NCBI RefSeq assembly: GCF_042743185.1
Contig: NZ_JBHYMS010000010.1
Span: forward strand, 88,985 to 152,984
Direction: 5' to 3'
DNA length: 64,000 nucleotides
Origin: Inquilinus sp042743185
GTDB lineage: Bacteria > Pseudomonadota > Alphaproteobacteria > DSM-16000 > Inquilinaceae
Shown: positions 55,174 through 64,000 of the stretch, piece by piece
Layout: each line of letters opens with the position of its first letter
How positions within the stretch are numbered: the stretch's first letter is position 1
Program-made: the position numbers and the translations under genes
The notes under the pieces: generated by a model
The model's input: the letters and a program-made list of their open reading frames with translations, nothing else
Told to the model about the DNA's origin: nothing
Databases searched by the model: none

Positions 55174-56634
55174 TCAGGCCGCATCGCGCCGCATCGCTGC
55201 GCTCTCGACCACGGCGGCAATGGCGTCGAGCATGGCGGTGTCGTCGCCGGCCATGGCCTCCATCGACGCCATGCGGTCGATCACCGTGGCGGCCACGCTC
55301 TCCTCCACGGTGCCCTCGGCATAGGCGTAGTAGATCACCGCGCGCTCGCCGTCGCGGTGGCAGCGCCCCTCGATCTGCTGCAGCTGGATGGCGCTGTGGC
55401 GCATGTCGTGCACCACCAGCGACCGGTCGCGGTCGCCGCCCGGCAGCTCGCCGCGATGCAGCGAGATCGATTCCGTGACCGTGAACAGCACCGCGTCCAG
55501 CCGGCCGGTCTGGAAGGCGATCCGGACATCCTCGTTGGCGTTGCCGGTCTGCGTGCCGTTGATCTCGCCAACCGACCAGCCGCGGCCGCGCAGCGTCTCG
55601 GCCAGCATGGCGCTGGTCTCCAGGAAGGCGACGGAGACCGCGACCTGCTGCCCGTTGGCCAGCAGGTCCTCGCAGAAATCGGCGGTGCCGGCGATGCGCA
55701 GCAGGCTAGCCTTCTGGCGGAAGCGCAGGTCGGCCGCCCAGCCGGTGGCGCGGCGGGTGCTGCCGCCGGCCAGGCCGAGCTCGCGCCGGAACTCGCGCCA
55801 GGTCGCCTCGTAGAGCCGCCGGGCCGGCGCGTCCAGCGCGGTCGGCGCCAGCTCGCGCTGCACCTCCGGCCAGCCGGCGATGTCCTCCGGCCGGCGGCGC
55901 AGCCCGATCGCCTTGGATCCCTTGTACAGCAGGTCGGCCATCACCCGGCGGTCCTCCGGGTTCGGCTCCCAGCTCCAGTTCTTCCAGCGGCCCTTGGCGC
56001 GGCCGATGCGCAGCCGCTTCATCAGGGCGCGGAATCCGTCGAGGTCGCCGGTGCCGCCCGCAGCCTCGGCCAGCAGCCGGCCGAGATAGGACAGCTCGTG
56101 CGGCGCCTGGCCGGCGGTGGCGCTTATATAGATGGTGAACGCGGCGGCCGCGGCCATCTGCCGGCAGACGAGGCCCTGCTGAGAGTTCGGGTTGCGGATG
56201 CGGTGCGCCTCGTCGATCACCACGATCGGCCAGGTTCGCTTCGGCGTGCCGTGCTTCGCCAGCTCGTTGTTCTTGGCCCGGGTCGACCGCTTGGTGCTGG
56301 CCGGCGGCGGCGCCAGCAGCACCTTGGTCTTCTCGAAATTGATCAGCGTCACCCGCTTCGCCGCGGTGCCGGAGCGGGCGATGGTCCGGCGCCATTGCGG
56401 CACGGCGCCCTTCGGGCAGATCACCAGCACCTCGTTCTCCGGCATCGCCGCGACCGCCAGCCAGGCCGACAGGGTCTTGCCCAGCCCGGTCAGATCGCCC
56501 AGCAGGAAGCCCGGTCGCCCCTTCGTCCGGGCCGCGAGGATGGCGTCTCGGGCCACCAGCTGGTGCGGCCGCGGCACGAAGCCGGGGCCGTCATCGGCAG
56601 GGCGGATCTTGGCAGCCGGATCGATGGTCTCCAT
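55174..56634 (-). CDS. SNF2/DEAH-type helicase-like protein
   Basis: 486 residues. Motif I GDLTGLGKT at 46-54, motif II DEAH at 141-144, and a late QQIEGRCHRDG segment (motif VI with R-x-H-R) plus the YYAYAEGTVEE block typical of SNF2-like enzymes. It has only the two RecA-like domains and a short N-terminus, without an accessory DNA-reading domain. This compact form is more usual in phages and small mobile elements than in the large chromosomal SNF2 proteins. It lies 25 bases from the ankyrin gene, same strand. Its role in DNA remodelling or defence is not shown by neighbours. Confidence 0.8.
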   Translation of the reverse strand: METIDPAAKIRPADDGPGFVPRPHQLVARDAILAARTKGRPGFLLGDLTGLGKTLSAWLAVAAMPENEVLVICPKGAVPQWRRTIARSGTAAKRVTLINFEKTKVLLAPPPASTKRSTRAKNNELAKHGTPKRTWPIVVIDEAHRIRNPNSQQGLVCRQMAAAAAFTIYISATAGQAPHELSYLGRLLAEAAGGTGDLDGFRALMKRLRIGRAKGRWKNWSWEPNPEDRRVMADLLYKGSKAIGLRRRPEDIAGWPEVQRELAPTALDAPARRLYEATWREFRRELGLAGGSTRRATGWAADLRFRQKASLLRIAGTADFCEDLLANGQQVAVSVAFLETSAMLAETLRGRGWSVGEINGTQTGNANEDVRIAFQTGRLDAVLFTVTESISLHRGELPGGDRDRSLVVHDMRHSAIQLQQIEGRCHRDGERAVIYYAYAEGTVEESVAATVIDRMASMEAMAGDDTAMLDAIAAVVESAAMRRDAA

Positions 56635-56838
56635 CGCGCCTTCCTGGCCCGATCCGGGGCGAAGCGCAATGGCACCCGCCGCGATTCCCGGCCGGCCTCT
56701 TGGCAGGACGTGTTCCCTGTGTCCAAGGCAATGGTATGATATTCCTGTTACATCGTTGTTTTTGCTTTGTTTTATGGATGGCCGGGAGCATGGTGCGCCG
56801 CGTCATCCCGAAACGATCGCTTGCGATCAGAGGTTTCC

Positions 56839-57990
56839 ATGAGGAAGAGCTTATTCTGTGGGGCCGCATTGGCGGCCCTCGCCGTCGCGAGTACGGCCCA
56901 GGCCGACGACGCCAATGTGACGTCGGGCCTGCAGCTCAAGATCTCCGGCCGCATCGGCTTCCTGGCAGGGCTGTCGTTGACCGACAACGGCACCGAGAAG
57001 TTCGATCGCGACTACGACTTCGCGTCCGGCGCGCGGATGCAGTTCGACATCAAGAACGTCACCGATTCCGGCCTGGAATACGGCGCCCGCATCCGGTTCA
57101 ACAACGTCAACCGGCGCCAGGACGTCACGGTCGACCGCACCTATGTCTACGTCAAGGGCGACTTCGGCACGGTCACCTTCGGCGACGCCCCCTACATTGC
57201 CGAGGATATCGGCGTGGTCTACGCGCATCAGACGCTGGCCACGAAGTTCGGCCTCGACACCGACTGGGCCGACGGCTTCCGCAGCTCCGCCAACACCTTC
57301 GGCGGCAGCGACAGGTTCTTCGCCGTGGCCGCGTATGACACCATCGGCGGGCTGAGCAACAAGGACACCAAGATCAAGTACACCTCGCCGAACCTGGCGG
57401 GTTTCTCCTTCGGTGTCGATTTCACGCCGGTCGTCGGCGGCAACGGCCATGCCGGCAACGGCGGCCGCAACGACCTGTTCAACGACAGCAGCACCCTCTA
57501 CGAGAATGTGATCGGCGGCGGCGTCGACTACAGCCAGAGCTTCGACGGCACCGCGGTGCGCCTCGCCGCCACGGCCTATAACGGCAACGGCGTCAGCGGC
57601 AACCATGACTTCGAGGCCTACACCCTCGGCGGCCAGGTCGGCTTCGCCAACGCCTTCTGGGCCAGCGTGAACTGGACGCACTTCTCCAGCATGTATCAGA
57701 CCGACAAGGCGATCGACTCGATCGTCGGCGACCTGTCCTACACCACCGGCCCGTGGCTGGCCTCGGTCGGCTATGCCTACACCACGGCTGAGAAGGGCAA
57801 CGGGCTGGATTCCTCCTTCACCGACGGCCAGGACCTGAAGACCAACCACAGTGTGATCGGGACCCTGGTCTACAACCTGGCGCCGGGGCTCAACCTGTTC
57901 AGCGAGCTGCGTTACGAGAAGAACGAGTTCCGCGTGGGCAAGGACTTCGAGACCTCGGCCCTGACCGCCGGCACGGTCCTGACCTTCTGA
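56839..57990 (+). CDS. outer membrane porin
   Basis: 383 residues from the ATG at 56839. Signal peptide ALAALAVASTAQA then DDANVT. The mature protein has alternating beta strands (SGRIGFLAGLSLTDNGTEKF, then GLEYGARIRFNNVNRRQDVT, then TYVYVKGDFGTVTFGDA) and ends in Phe (VLTF), the typical end for outer-membrane insertion. The early FGTVTFGD and loop 3-like segment point to the trimeric general porins. It allows small solutes into the periplasm. The leader before it is less GC-rich (56740-56790), so it probably holds the promoter. A hairpin follows the stop. Confidence 0.9.
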   Translation: MRKSLFCGAALAALAVASTAQADDANVTSGLQLKISGRIGFLAGLSLTDNGTEKFDRDYDFASGARMQFDIKNVTDSGLEYGARIRFNNVNRRQDVTVDRTYVYVKGDFGTVTFGDAPYIAEDIGVVYAHQTLATKFGLDTDWADGFRSSANTFGGSDRFFAVAAYDTIGGLSNKDTKIKYTSPNLAGFSFGVDFTPVVGGNGHAGNGGRNDLFNDSSTLYENVIGGGVDYSQSFDGTAVRLAATAYNGNGVSGNHDFEAYTLGGQVGFANAFWASVNWTHFSSMYQTDKAIDSIVGDLSYTTGPWLASVGYAYTTAEKGNGLDSSFTDGQDLKTNHSVIGTLVYNLAPGLNLFSELRYEKNEFRVGKDFETSALTAGTVLTF

Positions 57991-58000
57991 TCCGGACCCC

Positions 58001-58023
58001 GGGGCGCGGTCCTGCCGCGCCCC
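58001..58023. terminator. hairpin between convergent porin and Nramp genes
   Basis: GGGGCGCGG / CCGCGCCCC with loop TCCTG, eleven bases after the porin stop codon. It may serve both convergent genes; no T-run. Confidence 0.6.
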
Positions 58024-58031
58024 CGACCGCC

Positions 58032-59444
58032 TCAGGCCAGCTTGATTCCCAGCACGTTGGCGCCGGTGTAGAGACCCAGCAGCACGATGGCGATGCTGCT
58101 GATCACCAGAAGCGCGTTGAACGCCGCCCCGCCATACAGGTCGGGATCGGTTTCGGACCGCCGCAGGTACCAGACCGCCACCACCGCGGCGAGCAGGAAG
58201 ATCCCGGTCGCCACGCCGCCGATCTGGATCATCAGCACCGGCGACTGCACGGTCATGTAGGCCAGCCCCCAGATGATCGGCAGCGCCACGGTGAAGATGC
58301 GGATCCAGCGCGTCCGCTGCCGCGTGTCGTGCCAGTCCACCGCGCCGATGACGGCGAGCAGGTTGACATACATCCGCGACCAGCTCGGGATCGAGGCCCA
58401 CAGGGTCGAGCCCAGCACCGCGATCGCGCCGACCAGGAACAGGAACCCGGCCCATTCGCCGAGCGTATCGGTGTACATGCGCGAGACGGTGGTGATCATC
58501 TCGTTGCCGGCCGGCACCAGCCCCTGCGGGTTCAGCACCGCGGCGCCCATGATGTAGAAGGCGATGGTCGAGAAGGTGTAGATGCACCAGGACAGGAAGG
58601 CGTCCTTGTACATCACGCTGATCCAGCCCCGGGCGCGGCGCTTCCAGGCCTCGCTGCCGTCATTGGGGCCGACCGACCGGGCATATCCCTTCTCGACGCA
58701 CCAGTAGGTGTAGAAGGTCAGCTCGTCCGCGCCGACGCCGGTGATGCCGAACATCGCGATCGCGGCGCCCACCGCGCCTGCCGGGATGGTCAGGGCCAGC
58801 CCCGTGGCCAGATCGCCGGCGGCATAGGGATAGGGCGTGAAGGGCAGGCCGAGCGCGATCACCACCGTGACGAAGGAGAAGACCACGACCAGCAGCACCG
58901 CGCCGCGCTCGATCAGGTTGTAGTTGTTGGAATACAGCAGGGCGATCGAGACGCAGACCAGGAGCGCCGTCCAGATCCCGAGCGACGTGGTGCCGAGCGG
59001 GTCGCCGCCCAGCGGCATCAGGATCGAGAAGGCCAGCGCGGTGCCGCCCAGGACGCCGCCGACCTGCAGGATCTTCGACAGCGCCATGACGACCCACAGC
59101 AGGTTGACCCAGCCGATACGCCCGACGGCCGGCGGCACCTTGTTGTAGCCGGTCAGGGCCGGCTGCCCGGTGGAGATGGTCCAGCGCGCCAGCTCGACCT
59201 GCACGGCCACCTTCACGAAGGTCGAGAAGATCACCATCCAGAGCAGGGCGAAGCCGACCTGCGCACCCAGCGTGGTGGTGGCGACGAGCTCCCCGGATCC
59301 GACGATCGAGGCCGACAGGATCAGCCCGGGTCCGAGATGCTTCAGGCTGGCGCCCCAGCCTGCGGGCGGCTCGCGGACGCCTTCCGGGGTGAGGTGATAG
59401 GGATCGTCGATGTCTGTGGTTCGCCCCTGGGCGATGTCGGTCAT
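58032..59444 (-). CDS. Nramp-like divalent metal transporter, divergent
   Basis: 470 residues, about eleven or twelve membrane helices with the Nramp overall pattern (GPGLILSASIVGSGELVATT, then GFALLWMVIFSTFVKVAVQV). In the standard family helix 1 has D-P-G-N and helix 6 has M-P-H-N, which bind the metal. Here the first reads SASIVGSGE (about residues 44-52) and the second reads IAMFGITGVGADEL (about 229-242). So the usual Asp, Asn and Met residues are absent. This puts it in a divergent branch (like NRAMP-related Mg2+ or unassigned types) and metal choice should not be inferred. Confidence 0.75.
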   Translation of the reverse strand: MTDIAQGRTTDIDDPYHLTPEGVREPPAGWGASLKHLGPGLILSASIVGSGELVATTTLGAQVGFALLWMVIFSTFVKVAVQVELARWTISTGQPALTGYNKVPPAVGRIGWVNLLWVVMALSKILQVGGVLGGTALAFSILMPLGGDPLGTTSLGIWTALLVCVSIALLYSNNYNLIERGAVLLVVVFSFVTVVIALGLPFTPYPYAAGDLATGLALTIPAGAVGAAIAMFGITGVGADELTFYTYWCVEKGYARSVGPNDGSEAWKRRARGWISVMYKDAFLSWCIYTFSTIAFYIMGAAVLNPQGLVPAGNEMITTVSRMYTDTLGEWAGFLFLVGAIAVLGSTLWASIPSWSRMYVNLLAVIGAVDWHDTRQRTRWIRIFTVALPIIWGLAYMTVQSPVLMIQIGGVATGIFLLAAVVAVWYLRRSETDPDLYGGAAFNALLVISSIAIVLLGLYTGANVLGIKLA

Positions 59445-59623
59445 GGCGGTTTCCCCTTCTCAGCTCCGCGCATCCCGCCCGATCGTCGTCGGGCTTGCGA
59501 ATGCGTCCGGTTGCGAAGGCTATCGTCCGACATTTCGGCGCGGCAGACGAGCCCAAACCGTACCCTCCGCCATGGTCGGATGATCCCGAAGCGCCCATAT
59601 CGTTCCGAAAGGAGCTCGGAAGC

Positions 59624-61018
59624 GTGAGCGCGTCGCGTGCGGCCCTGTTTGCGGCGATTCTCGTCGCCGGTGTGATCGGCGCCTCCAGCCCTGCGGCCGC
59701 GGAGGATGGCACGGCCGGGGCTGTGCCGTCCGGGCCGGCGCTGATGGTCGCGATCGATGGGCCGATCGGTCCGGCGACGGCGCGCCACGTGCATGACGCC
59801 CTGGCCGAGGCGGTGGGGCGGCAGGCCGCGGTCGTCATCCTGCGCCTGGACACTCCGGGCGGCCTCGCCACCAGCATGCGCGAGATCATCGCCGAGATGC
59901 TGGCCTCGCCGGTGCCGGTCGCCGGCTTCGTCGCGCCGTCGGGCGCTCACGCCGCCAGCGCCGGCACTTATATCCTCTACGCCGCGCATGTGGCGGCGAT
60001 GGCGCCGGGCACCAATCTCGGCGCCGCCACGCCGGCGCAGATCGGCGGTGCGCCGCCCGGGCTGCCGGGGACGCCCGGCCCGGGCGACGAGGACAAGGGC
60101 GGAACCGGCGGCGATGCGATGATGGCGAAGGTGACGAACGACGCCGTCGCCTTCATCCGCAGCCTGGCGGAGCTGCGCGGCCGCAACGCCGACTGGGCGG
60201 AGAAGGCGGTGCGGGAGGCGGCCAGCCTGTCGGCCGACGCCGCGCTGACCGCCGGGGTCATCGACCTCGTCGCCCGGGATCCGGCCGATCTCCTGAAGCG
60301 GATCGACGGCCGCAGCGTCGTCATGGCGGACGGGACTCATCGGCGCTTGGCAACCAAGGGGCTGGCGCTGGAGACGATCGAGCCGGGCTGGCTGATCCGG
60401 CTGCTCTCCGTCATCACCGATCCCAATGTCGCGATCATCCTGATGCTGATCGGCGTCTACGGCCTGATCTTCGAGTTCACCAGCCCCGGCGCGGTCGCCC
60501 CGGGCGTCATCGGCGCGGTCTGCCTGGTCCTCGGCTTCTATGCCCTCGACATGCTGCCGATCGACTACACCGGCCTGGCGTTGATGCTGCTCGGCGTCGC
60601 CTTCCTGGTGGTCGAAGCCTTCAATCCCACCGTGGTGCTCGGCCTGGGCGGCGTCGTCGCCTTCCTGCTCGGCGCCGCCATGCTGCTGCGGATCCAGGGG
60701 CCCGGATACCAGCTCTCCTGGCCGGTCATCGGCATCGCGATCGCGATGATGGCCGGGCTGGTTTTCACCGTCAGCCGTCAGCTCTGGCTGGTCCGGCGGC
60801 GCCCGGCCGGGGTCGGCGCCCAGTCGATGCAGGGATTACCGGCGCGGATCATCGATTGGGAGGGCGAGGCGGGCCATGTCTTCGCCCGCGGTGAGCGCTG
60901 GCAGGCCCGCGGCGAAGCCGGCTTCGGTCCGGGCGAGACGGTGGAGATCGCCGGCATCCGCGGGCTGACGCTCCTGGTCCGGCGGCGGGCCGCGCCTCGG
61001 GACGGAGATCGACGATGA
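59624..61018 (+). CDS. NfeD-type membrane serine protease
   Basis: 464 residues from a GTG at 59624 with AAAGGAG upstream. Signal/membrane start, then a ClpP-like protease domain: LRLDTPGGLATSMREIIAEM, then APSGAHAASAGTYILYAAHV with the likely catalytic Ser at about 112 and the Lys at about 168 (AMMAKVTND). From residue 285, four or five membrane helices, then a C-terminal OB-fold NfeD domain (PARIIDWEGEAGHVFARGER, then GETVEIAGIRGLTLLVRRR). Such STOPP/NfeD proteins act with slipins. Overlaps the slipin gene by four bases. Confidence 0.9.
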   Translation: MSASRAALFAAILVAGVIGASSPAAAEDGTAGAVPSGPALMVAIDGPIGPATARHVHDALAEAVGRQAAVVILRLDTPGGLATSMREIIAEMLASPVPVAGFVAPSGAHAASAGTYILYAAHVAAMAPGTNLGAATPAQIGGAPPGLPGTPGPGDEDKGGTGGDAMMAKVTNDAVAFIRSLAELRGRNADWAEKAVREAASLSADAALTAGVIDLVARDPADLLKRIDGRSVVMADGTHRRLATKGLALETIEPGWLIRLLSVITDPNVAIILMLIGVYGLIFEFTSPGAVAPGVIGAVCLVLGFYALDMLPIDYTGLALMLLGVAFLVVEAFNPTVVLGLGGVVAFLLGAAMLLRIQGPGYQLSWPVIGIAIAMMAGLVFTVSRQLWLVRRRPAGVGAQSMQGLPARIIDWEGEAGHVFARGERWQARGEAGFGPGETVEIAGIRGLTLLVRRRAAPRDGDRR

Positions 61019-61785
61019 CCATTCTCGACAATATGGCCTATGCCCTGCTGCTGGTACTGGCGGTCGTGTTCATCGCTGCGGCGATCCGCATCCTGCGCGA
61101 ATACCAGCGCGGCGTGGTCTTCACCCTTGGCCGCTTCACCGGGGTGAAGGGGCCTGGCCTGATCCTGCTCGTGCCCGTCGTGCAGCAGATGGTGCGGGTC
61201 GACCTGCGCGTGGTGGTGCAGGATATACCGCCCCAGGACGTGATCTCGCGCGACAACGTCTCGGTCAAGGTCAACGCCGTGCTCTACTTCCGCATCGTCG
61301 ATCCGGAGCGGGCGATCATCGCGGTCGAGGACTTCATGGCCGCGACCAGCCAGCTGGCGCAGACCACGTTGCGCTCGGTGCTCGGCAAGCACGATCTCGA
61401 CGAGATGCTGGCCGAGCGCGACCGCCTCAATGCCGACATCCAGGAGATCCTCGACCAGCAGACCGACGCCTGGGGCATCAAGGTCACCAATGTCGAGATC
61501 AAGCATGTCGACCTCAACGAGAGCATGATCCGGGCGATCGCGAAGCAGGCGGAGGCGGAACGGCTGCGTCGGGCCAAGGTGATCAATGCCGAGGGCGAGC
61601 AGCAGGCGGCGGAGAAGCTGGTGGAGGCCGGCCGAATGCTGGCGCGCGAGCCGCAGGCGATGCAGCTGCGCTATTTCGCGGCGTTGCACGACATCGCCGG
61701 CGAGCGCTCCTCGACCGTGGTCTTCCCGCTGCCGATGGACCTGCTCGGACACTTCACCCGCCGGCCGGATGGGGAGCAAAGCTAG
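61015..61785 (+). CDS. slipin (stomatin-like SPFH/Band 7 protein)
   Basis: 256 residues. One membrane helix at residues 6-26, then IRILREYQRGVVFTLGRFTG, then GPGLILLVPVVQQMVRVDLR, then VVVQDIPPQDVISRDNVSVK: the Band 7 start of the stomatin subgroup. A helix with LAQTTLRSVLGKHDLDEMLA follows and then the coiled-coil-like end (AEAERLRRAKVINAEGEQQA). It assembles into membrane microdomain rings and is the usual substrate/partner of the NfeD protease encoded before it. Its end overlaps the convergent recG by four bases. Confidence 0.93.
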   Translation: MTILDNMAYALLLVLAVVFIAAAIRILREYQRGVVFTLGRFTGVKGPGLILLVPVVQQMVRVDLRVVVQDIPPQDVISRDNVSVKVNAVLYFRIVDPERAIIAVEDFMAATSQLAQTTLRSVLGKHDLDEMLAERDRLNADIQEILDQQTDAWGIKVTNVEIKHVDLNESMIRAIAKQAEAERLRRAKVINAEGEQQAAEKLVEAGRMLAREPQAMQLRYFAALHDIAGERSSTVVFPLPMDLLGHFTRRPDGEQS

Positions 61786-63863
61786 CCCGCCCGCAGGTAT
61801 TTCGCGCTGCTGTCGTGCTCGAACAGGTACAGCAGGGTGCGCAGCGCCTGGCCGCGCGGACCTTCCAGCTCCGGGTCCTTGTTCAGGATCAGGGCGACGT
61901 CGTCCTTCGCCACGGCCAGCAGGTCGCCCTGGGAGTCGATGTCGGCGACGCGGAACTCCGGCAGGCCGCTCTGCCGCGTGCCCAGCACCTCGCCGGCGCC
62001 GCGCAGGCGCAGATCCTCCTCGGCGATGCGGAAGCCGTCCTCGGTCTCGCGGATCGTCGCCAGGCGCTGCCGCGACGTCTCCGACAGCGGCGGGGAATAC
62101 AGCAGGATGCAGCGCGACGCGGCGTCGCCGCGCCCGACCCGGCCGCGCAGCTGATGCAGCTGGGCCAGGCCGAAGCGCTCGGCATGCTCGATCACCATCA
62201 CCGTGGCCGCCGGCACGTTGACGCCGACTTCGATCACGGTGGTGGCGATCAGGAGGTCGATGCCGCCCTCGGCGAAGCCGGCCATCACCGCATCCTTCTC
62301 CGCCGCCTTCATCTTGCCGTGCACCAGCCCGACCTTCTCGCCGAACATGCGGCGCAGGTCGTCGAAGCGGTCGGTCGCGGCGGCCAGGTCGCTGGTCTCC
62401 GATTCCTCGACCAGCGGGCAGACCCAATAGGCCTTGCCGCCGCTCGCGAGATGCCGGCCGATGCCGGCCACCACCTCGTCGATCCGCTCGGCCGAGACGG
62501 CGCGGGTGTCGACCGGCGTGCGCCCCGGCGGCTTCTCGGTCAGCTTCGACACCTCCATGTCGCCATAGGCGGTCAGCTGCAGCGTGCGCGGGATCGGCGT
62601 CGCGGTCATCACCAGCACGTCGACGCCCTCGCCTTTGGCTGAGAGCTGCAGCCGCTGATGCACGCCGAAACGGTGCTGCTCGTCGATCACGGCCACGGCC
62701 AGGTCGGCGAACTCGACGCTCTCCTGGAACAGCGCGTGGGTGCCGACGGCGATGCGGATCGAACCGTCGGCCAGGCCGGCCAGGGTCTCCTTCCGTACCT
62801 TGCCCTTGTCGCGGCCGGTCAGCAGGCCCGGCTCCAACCCGACCGGCTGCAGCAGCGCCGCCAGCGTCTCGCGGTGCTGCCGGGCCAGGATCTCGGTCGG
62901 GGCCAGCAGCGCCGCCTGGCGGCCGTCCTCCACCGCCGCCAGCATGGCCAGGAGCGCGACCACGGTCTTGCCGCTGCCGACATCGCCCTGCAGCAGCCGC
63001 AGCATCCGGTTCGGCGCCGCCATGTCGGCATAGATCTCGGTCAGGGCCAGGCGCTGGGCGTTGGTCAGGGCGAAGGGCAGGGCGGATTCGACCTTTTCCC
63101 GCAGCGACCCGTCGCCTTTGGTCGGCCGGCCGGGGCGCTGACGGGTGGAGCGGCGGAACAAGGCGAGAGCCAGCTGGTTGGCCAGCAGCTCGTCATAGGC
63201 CAGGCGCTGCCGGGCCGGGGCGACGGGCAGCAGGTCGGCCGCATCCCCGGGCGCATGGGCCCGGCGCAGCGCGTCCTGCCAGCTGGGCCAGCCGCGGCGC
63301 TGCAGCCAGGCAGGGTCCTGCCATTCCGGCAGCTCCGGCGCCCGGGCGACGGCGTCGGCGATCACCTTGGCCAGGGTGCGCGGCTGCAGCCCGGCGGTCA
63401 GCGGATAGATCGGCTCGACCACCGCGATCGCCTCACGCTCCTGCAGCGTGCCGACCCGGTCGGGATGCGGCATCTGCAGGCTGCCCTGATACTGCTCGAT
63501 CCGGCCGGAGACGATGCGGGTCTGGCCGATCGGGAAGGTCGTCTCCAGCCATTTCGCCTGGGCGTGGAAGAAGACGAGGTCGATCGTCCCGGTCGGGTCC
63601 GAGGCGCGGACCCGGTGCGGCGCGCGAGTGGACGAGCCCCAGATATGGCCATCGATCCTGAGGGTCAGGGTGACGATGCCGCCGGGCTGGGCCTCGCGCA
63701 GGGTGACCACCCGGCGACGGTCGATCACGCCCGAAGGCAGGTGCCACAGCAGGTCCAGCGCCTTCGGCCCGGCCAGTCTTTCGATCAGCCGGGCGATCTT
63801 CGGACCGATGCCGTGCAGGGATTCGATGGCAGCAAAGAGCGGGAAGAGGATTTGCGGACGCAA
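61782..63863 (-). CDS. recG: ATP-dependent DNA helicase RecG
   Basis: 693 residues, the usual length. It begins with the wedge/OB domain for branched DNA (IDRRRVVTLREAQPGGIVTL), then the helicase part with Walker A RLLQGDVGSGKT, motif II IDEQH (DEQH box), motif III MTATPIPRTL, and motifs V and VI in IEVGVNVPAATVMVIEHAER and the HQLRGRVGRGDAASRC segment. Reverses and remodels stalled replication forks and Holliday junctions. The start is the ATG near 63861-63863, followed by 137 bases of edge sequence. recG is next to NfeD/slipin here rather than to its usual neighbours. Confidence 0.95.
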   Translation of the reverse strand: MRPQILFPLFAAIESLHGIGPKIARLIERLAGPKALDLLWHLPSGVIDRRRVVTLREAQPGGIVTLTLRIDGHIWGSSTRAPHRVRASDPTGTIDLVFFHAQAKWLETTFPIGQTRIVSGRIEQYQGSLQMPHPDRVGTLQEREAIAVVEPIYPLTAGLQPRTLAKVIADAVARAPELPEWQDPAWLQRRGWPSWQDALRRAHAPGDAADLLPVAPARQRLAYDELLANQLALALFRRSTRQRPGRPTKGDGSLREKVESALPFALTNAQRLALTEIYADMAAPNRMLRLLQGDVGSGKTVVALLAMLAAVEDGRQAALLAPTEILARQHRETLAALLQPVGLEPGLLTGRDKGKVRKETLAGLADGSIRIAVGTHALFQESVEFADLAVAVIDEQHRFGVHQRLQLSAKGEGVDVLVMTATPIPRTLQLTAYGDMEVSKLTEKPPGRTPVDTRAVSAERIDEVVAGIGRHLASGGKAYWVCPLVEESETSDLAAATDRFDDLRRMFGEKVGLVHGKMKAAEKDAVMAGFAEGGIDLLIATTVIEVGVNVPAATVMVIEHAERFGLAQLHQLRGRVGRGDAASRCILLYSPPLSETSRQRLATIRETEDGFRIAEEDLRLRGAGEVLGTRQSGLPEFRVADIDSQGDLLAVAKDDVALILNKDPELEGPRGQALRTLLYLFEHDSSAKYLRAG

Positions 63864-64000
63864 GGCTCGGGTCTATATGGGGGCTCACGTGGACACGCAC
63901 CTTAACCCGCCTCTCCCGCCCTGGGTACGGTCTGCGCCGATCACGGAAGGCGCCAGGGCAGGAGCCGTGCGCAGCGCGATGCGGGGCATCGGGCCAGCAC
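63864..64000. other. upstream region of recG, possibly the start of another gene
   Basis: It should contain the recG promoter on the minus strand; I could not pick out boxes. A + strand frame from the ATG at 63877 stays open to the end of the window (MGAHVDTHLNPPLPPWVRSA and on), but has no recognisable domain and no clear ribosome binding site. In many alphaproteobacteria sdhE and mfd lie here; I cannot confirm either. Confidence 0.3.

Noticed and set aside
54937..56739. A 600-codon + strand frame over the ankyrin and helicase genes
   Set aside because: It is the antisense shadow of two genes with clear motifs (ankyrin units, DEAH).
63877..64000. Open frame at the right edge as the next gene
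   Set aside because: Too short to assign; no ribosome binding site or domain, so it is only mentioned as edge sequence.

Overview
This is a high-GC, gene-dense window with few gaps between genes. The cell-envelope genes (trimeric-type porin, exported SBPs), the alphaproteobacterial-looking end of a DUF6456-like gene at the left edge, the phage modules and recG next to an NfeD/slipin pair all suggest an alphaproteobacterium, probably Rhodospirillales (Azospirillum/Inquilinus-like). That placement is inference; there is no rRNA or other marker gene in the window. I saw no tRNA gene, rRNA gene or CRISPR array.

Layout. 1-6.5 kb: chromosomal genes (kinase-like phosphotransferase, divergent TetR/SDR pair with a visible operator cluster, GNAT, pyrF, LysR, TOPRIM protein). 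This part carries the first copies of two dispersed repeats: R1 (about 120-144 bp, four copies, imperfectly palindromic) and R2 (96 bp, two copies, a promoter plus operator plus RNA hairpin). About 6.6-30.2 kb: a siphovirus-type prophage late region. In order it has portal, DUF2213 protein, cement protein, major capsid (DUF2184), connectors, a decayed toxin-antitoxin module, tail tube, tail assembly chaperone with a canonical -1 slippery heptamer, tape measure, distal tail proteins, DUF6950 protein, tip protein, tailspike, an inverted lower-GC surface-polysaccharide modification cassette (methyltransferase, acyltransferase, Wzy-like polymerase), and a lysis cassette with nested Rz/Rz1-type spanins. 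No terminase, integrase, repressor or replication gene was found, so the element looks defective or domesticated, or its early region lies elsewhere.

30.4-47.2 kb: chromosomal metabolism and regulation. This holds two pirins around a LysR regulator, a GT87 membrane glycosyltransferase, a GlxA-type regulator, a Crp/Nudix/phosphatase operon, a second acyltransferase, a type III polyketide synthase with an isoprenylcysteine-methyltransferase-like partner, an MFS/Lrp divergent pair, two HxlR regulators each divergent from an enzyme gene, and an AHSA1 protein. 47.3-52.3 kb: one tight operon for a Ugp-like ABC importer ending in a GpdQ-like metallophosphodiesterase, which fits uptake and use of glycerophosphodiesters or related phosphoesters. 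52.6-63.9 kb: FUSC efflux-type protein, ankyrin protein, SNF2-like helicase, porin, divergent Nramp-like transporter, NfeD protease plus slipin, and recG.

How the parts work together. The prophage genes lie in transcription order and are mostly coupled by 1-20 base overlaps. Short GC hairpins with T-runs sit just before several of them, which could tune late expression. Genes facing the other way inside the prophage (exported protein, small lipoprotein, polysaccharide cassette) are good candidates for genes expressed in the lysogen. Most chromosomal regulators here are divergent from the gene they probably control, and palindromes are visible in several of the shared promoters.
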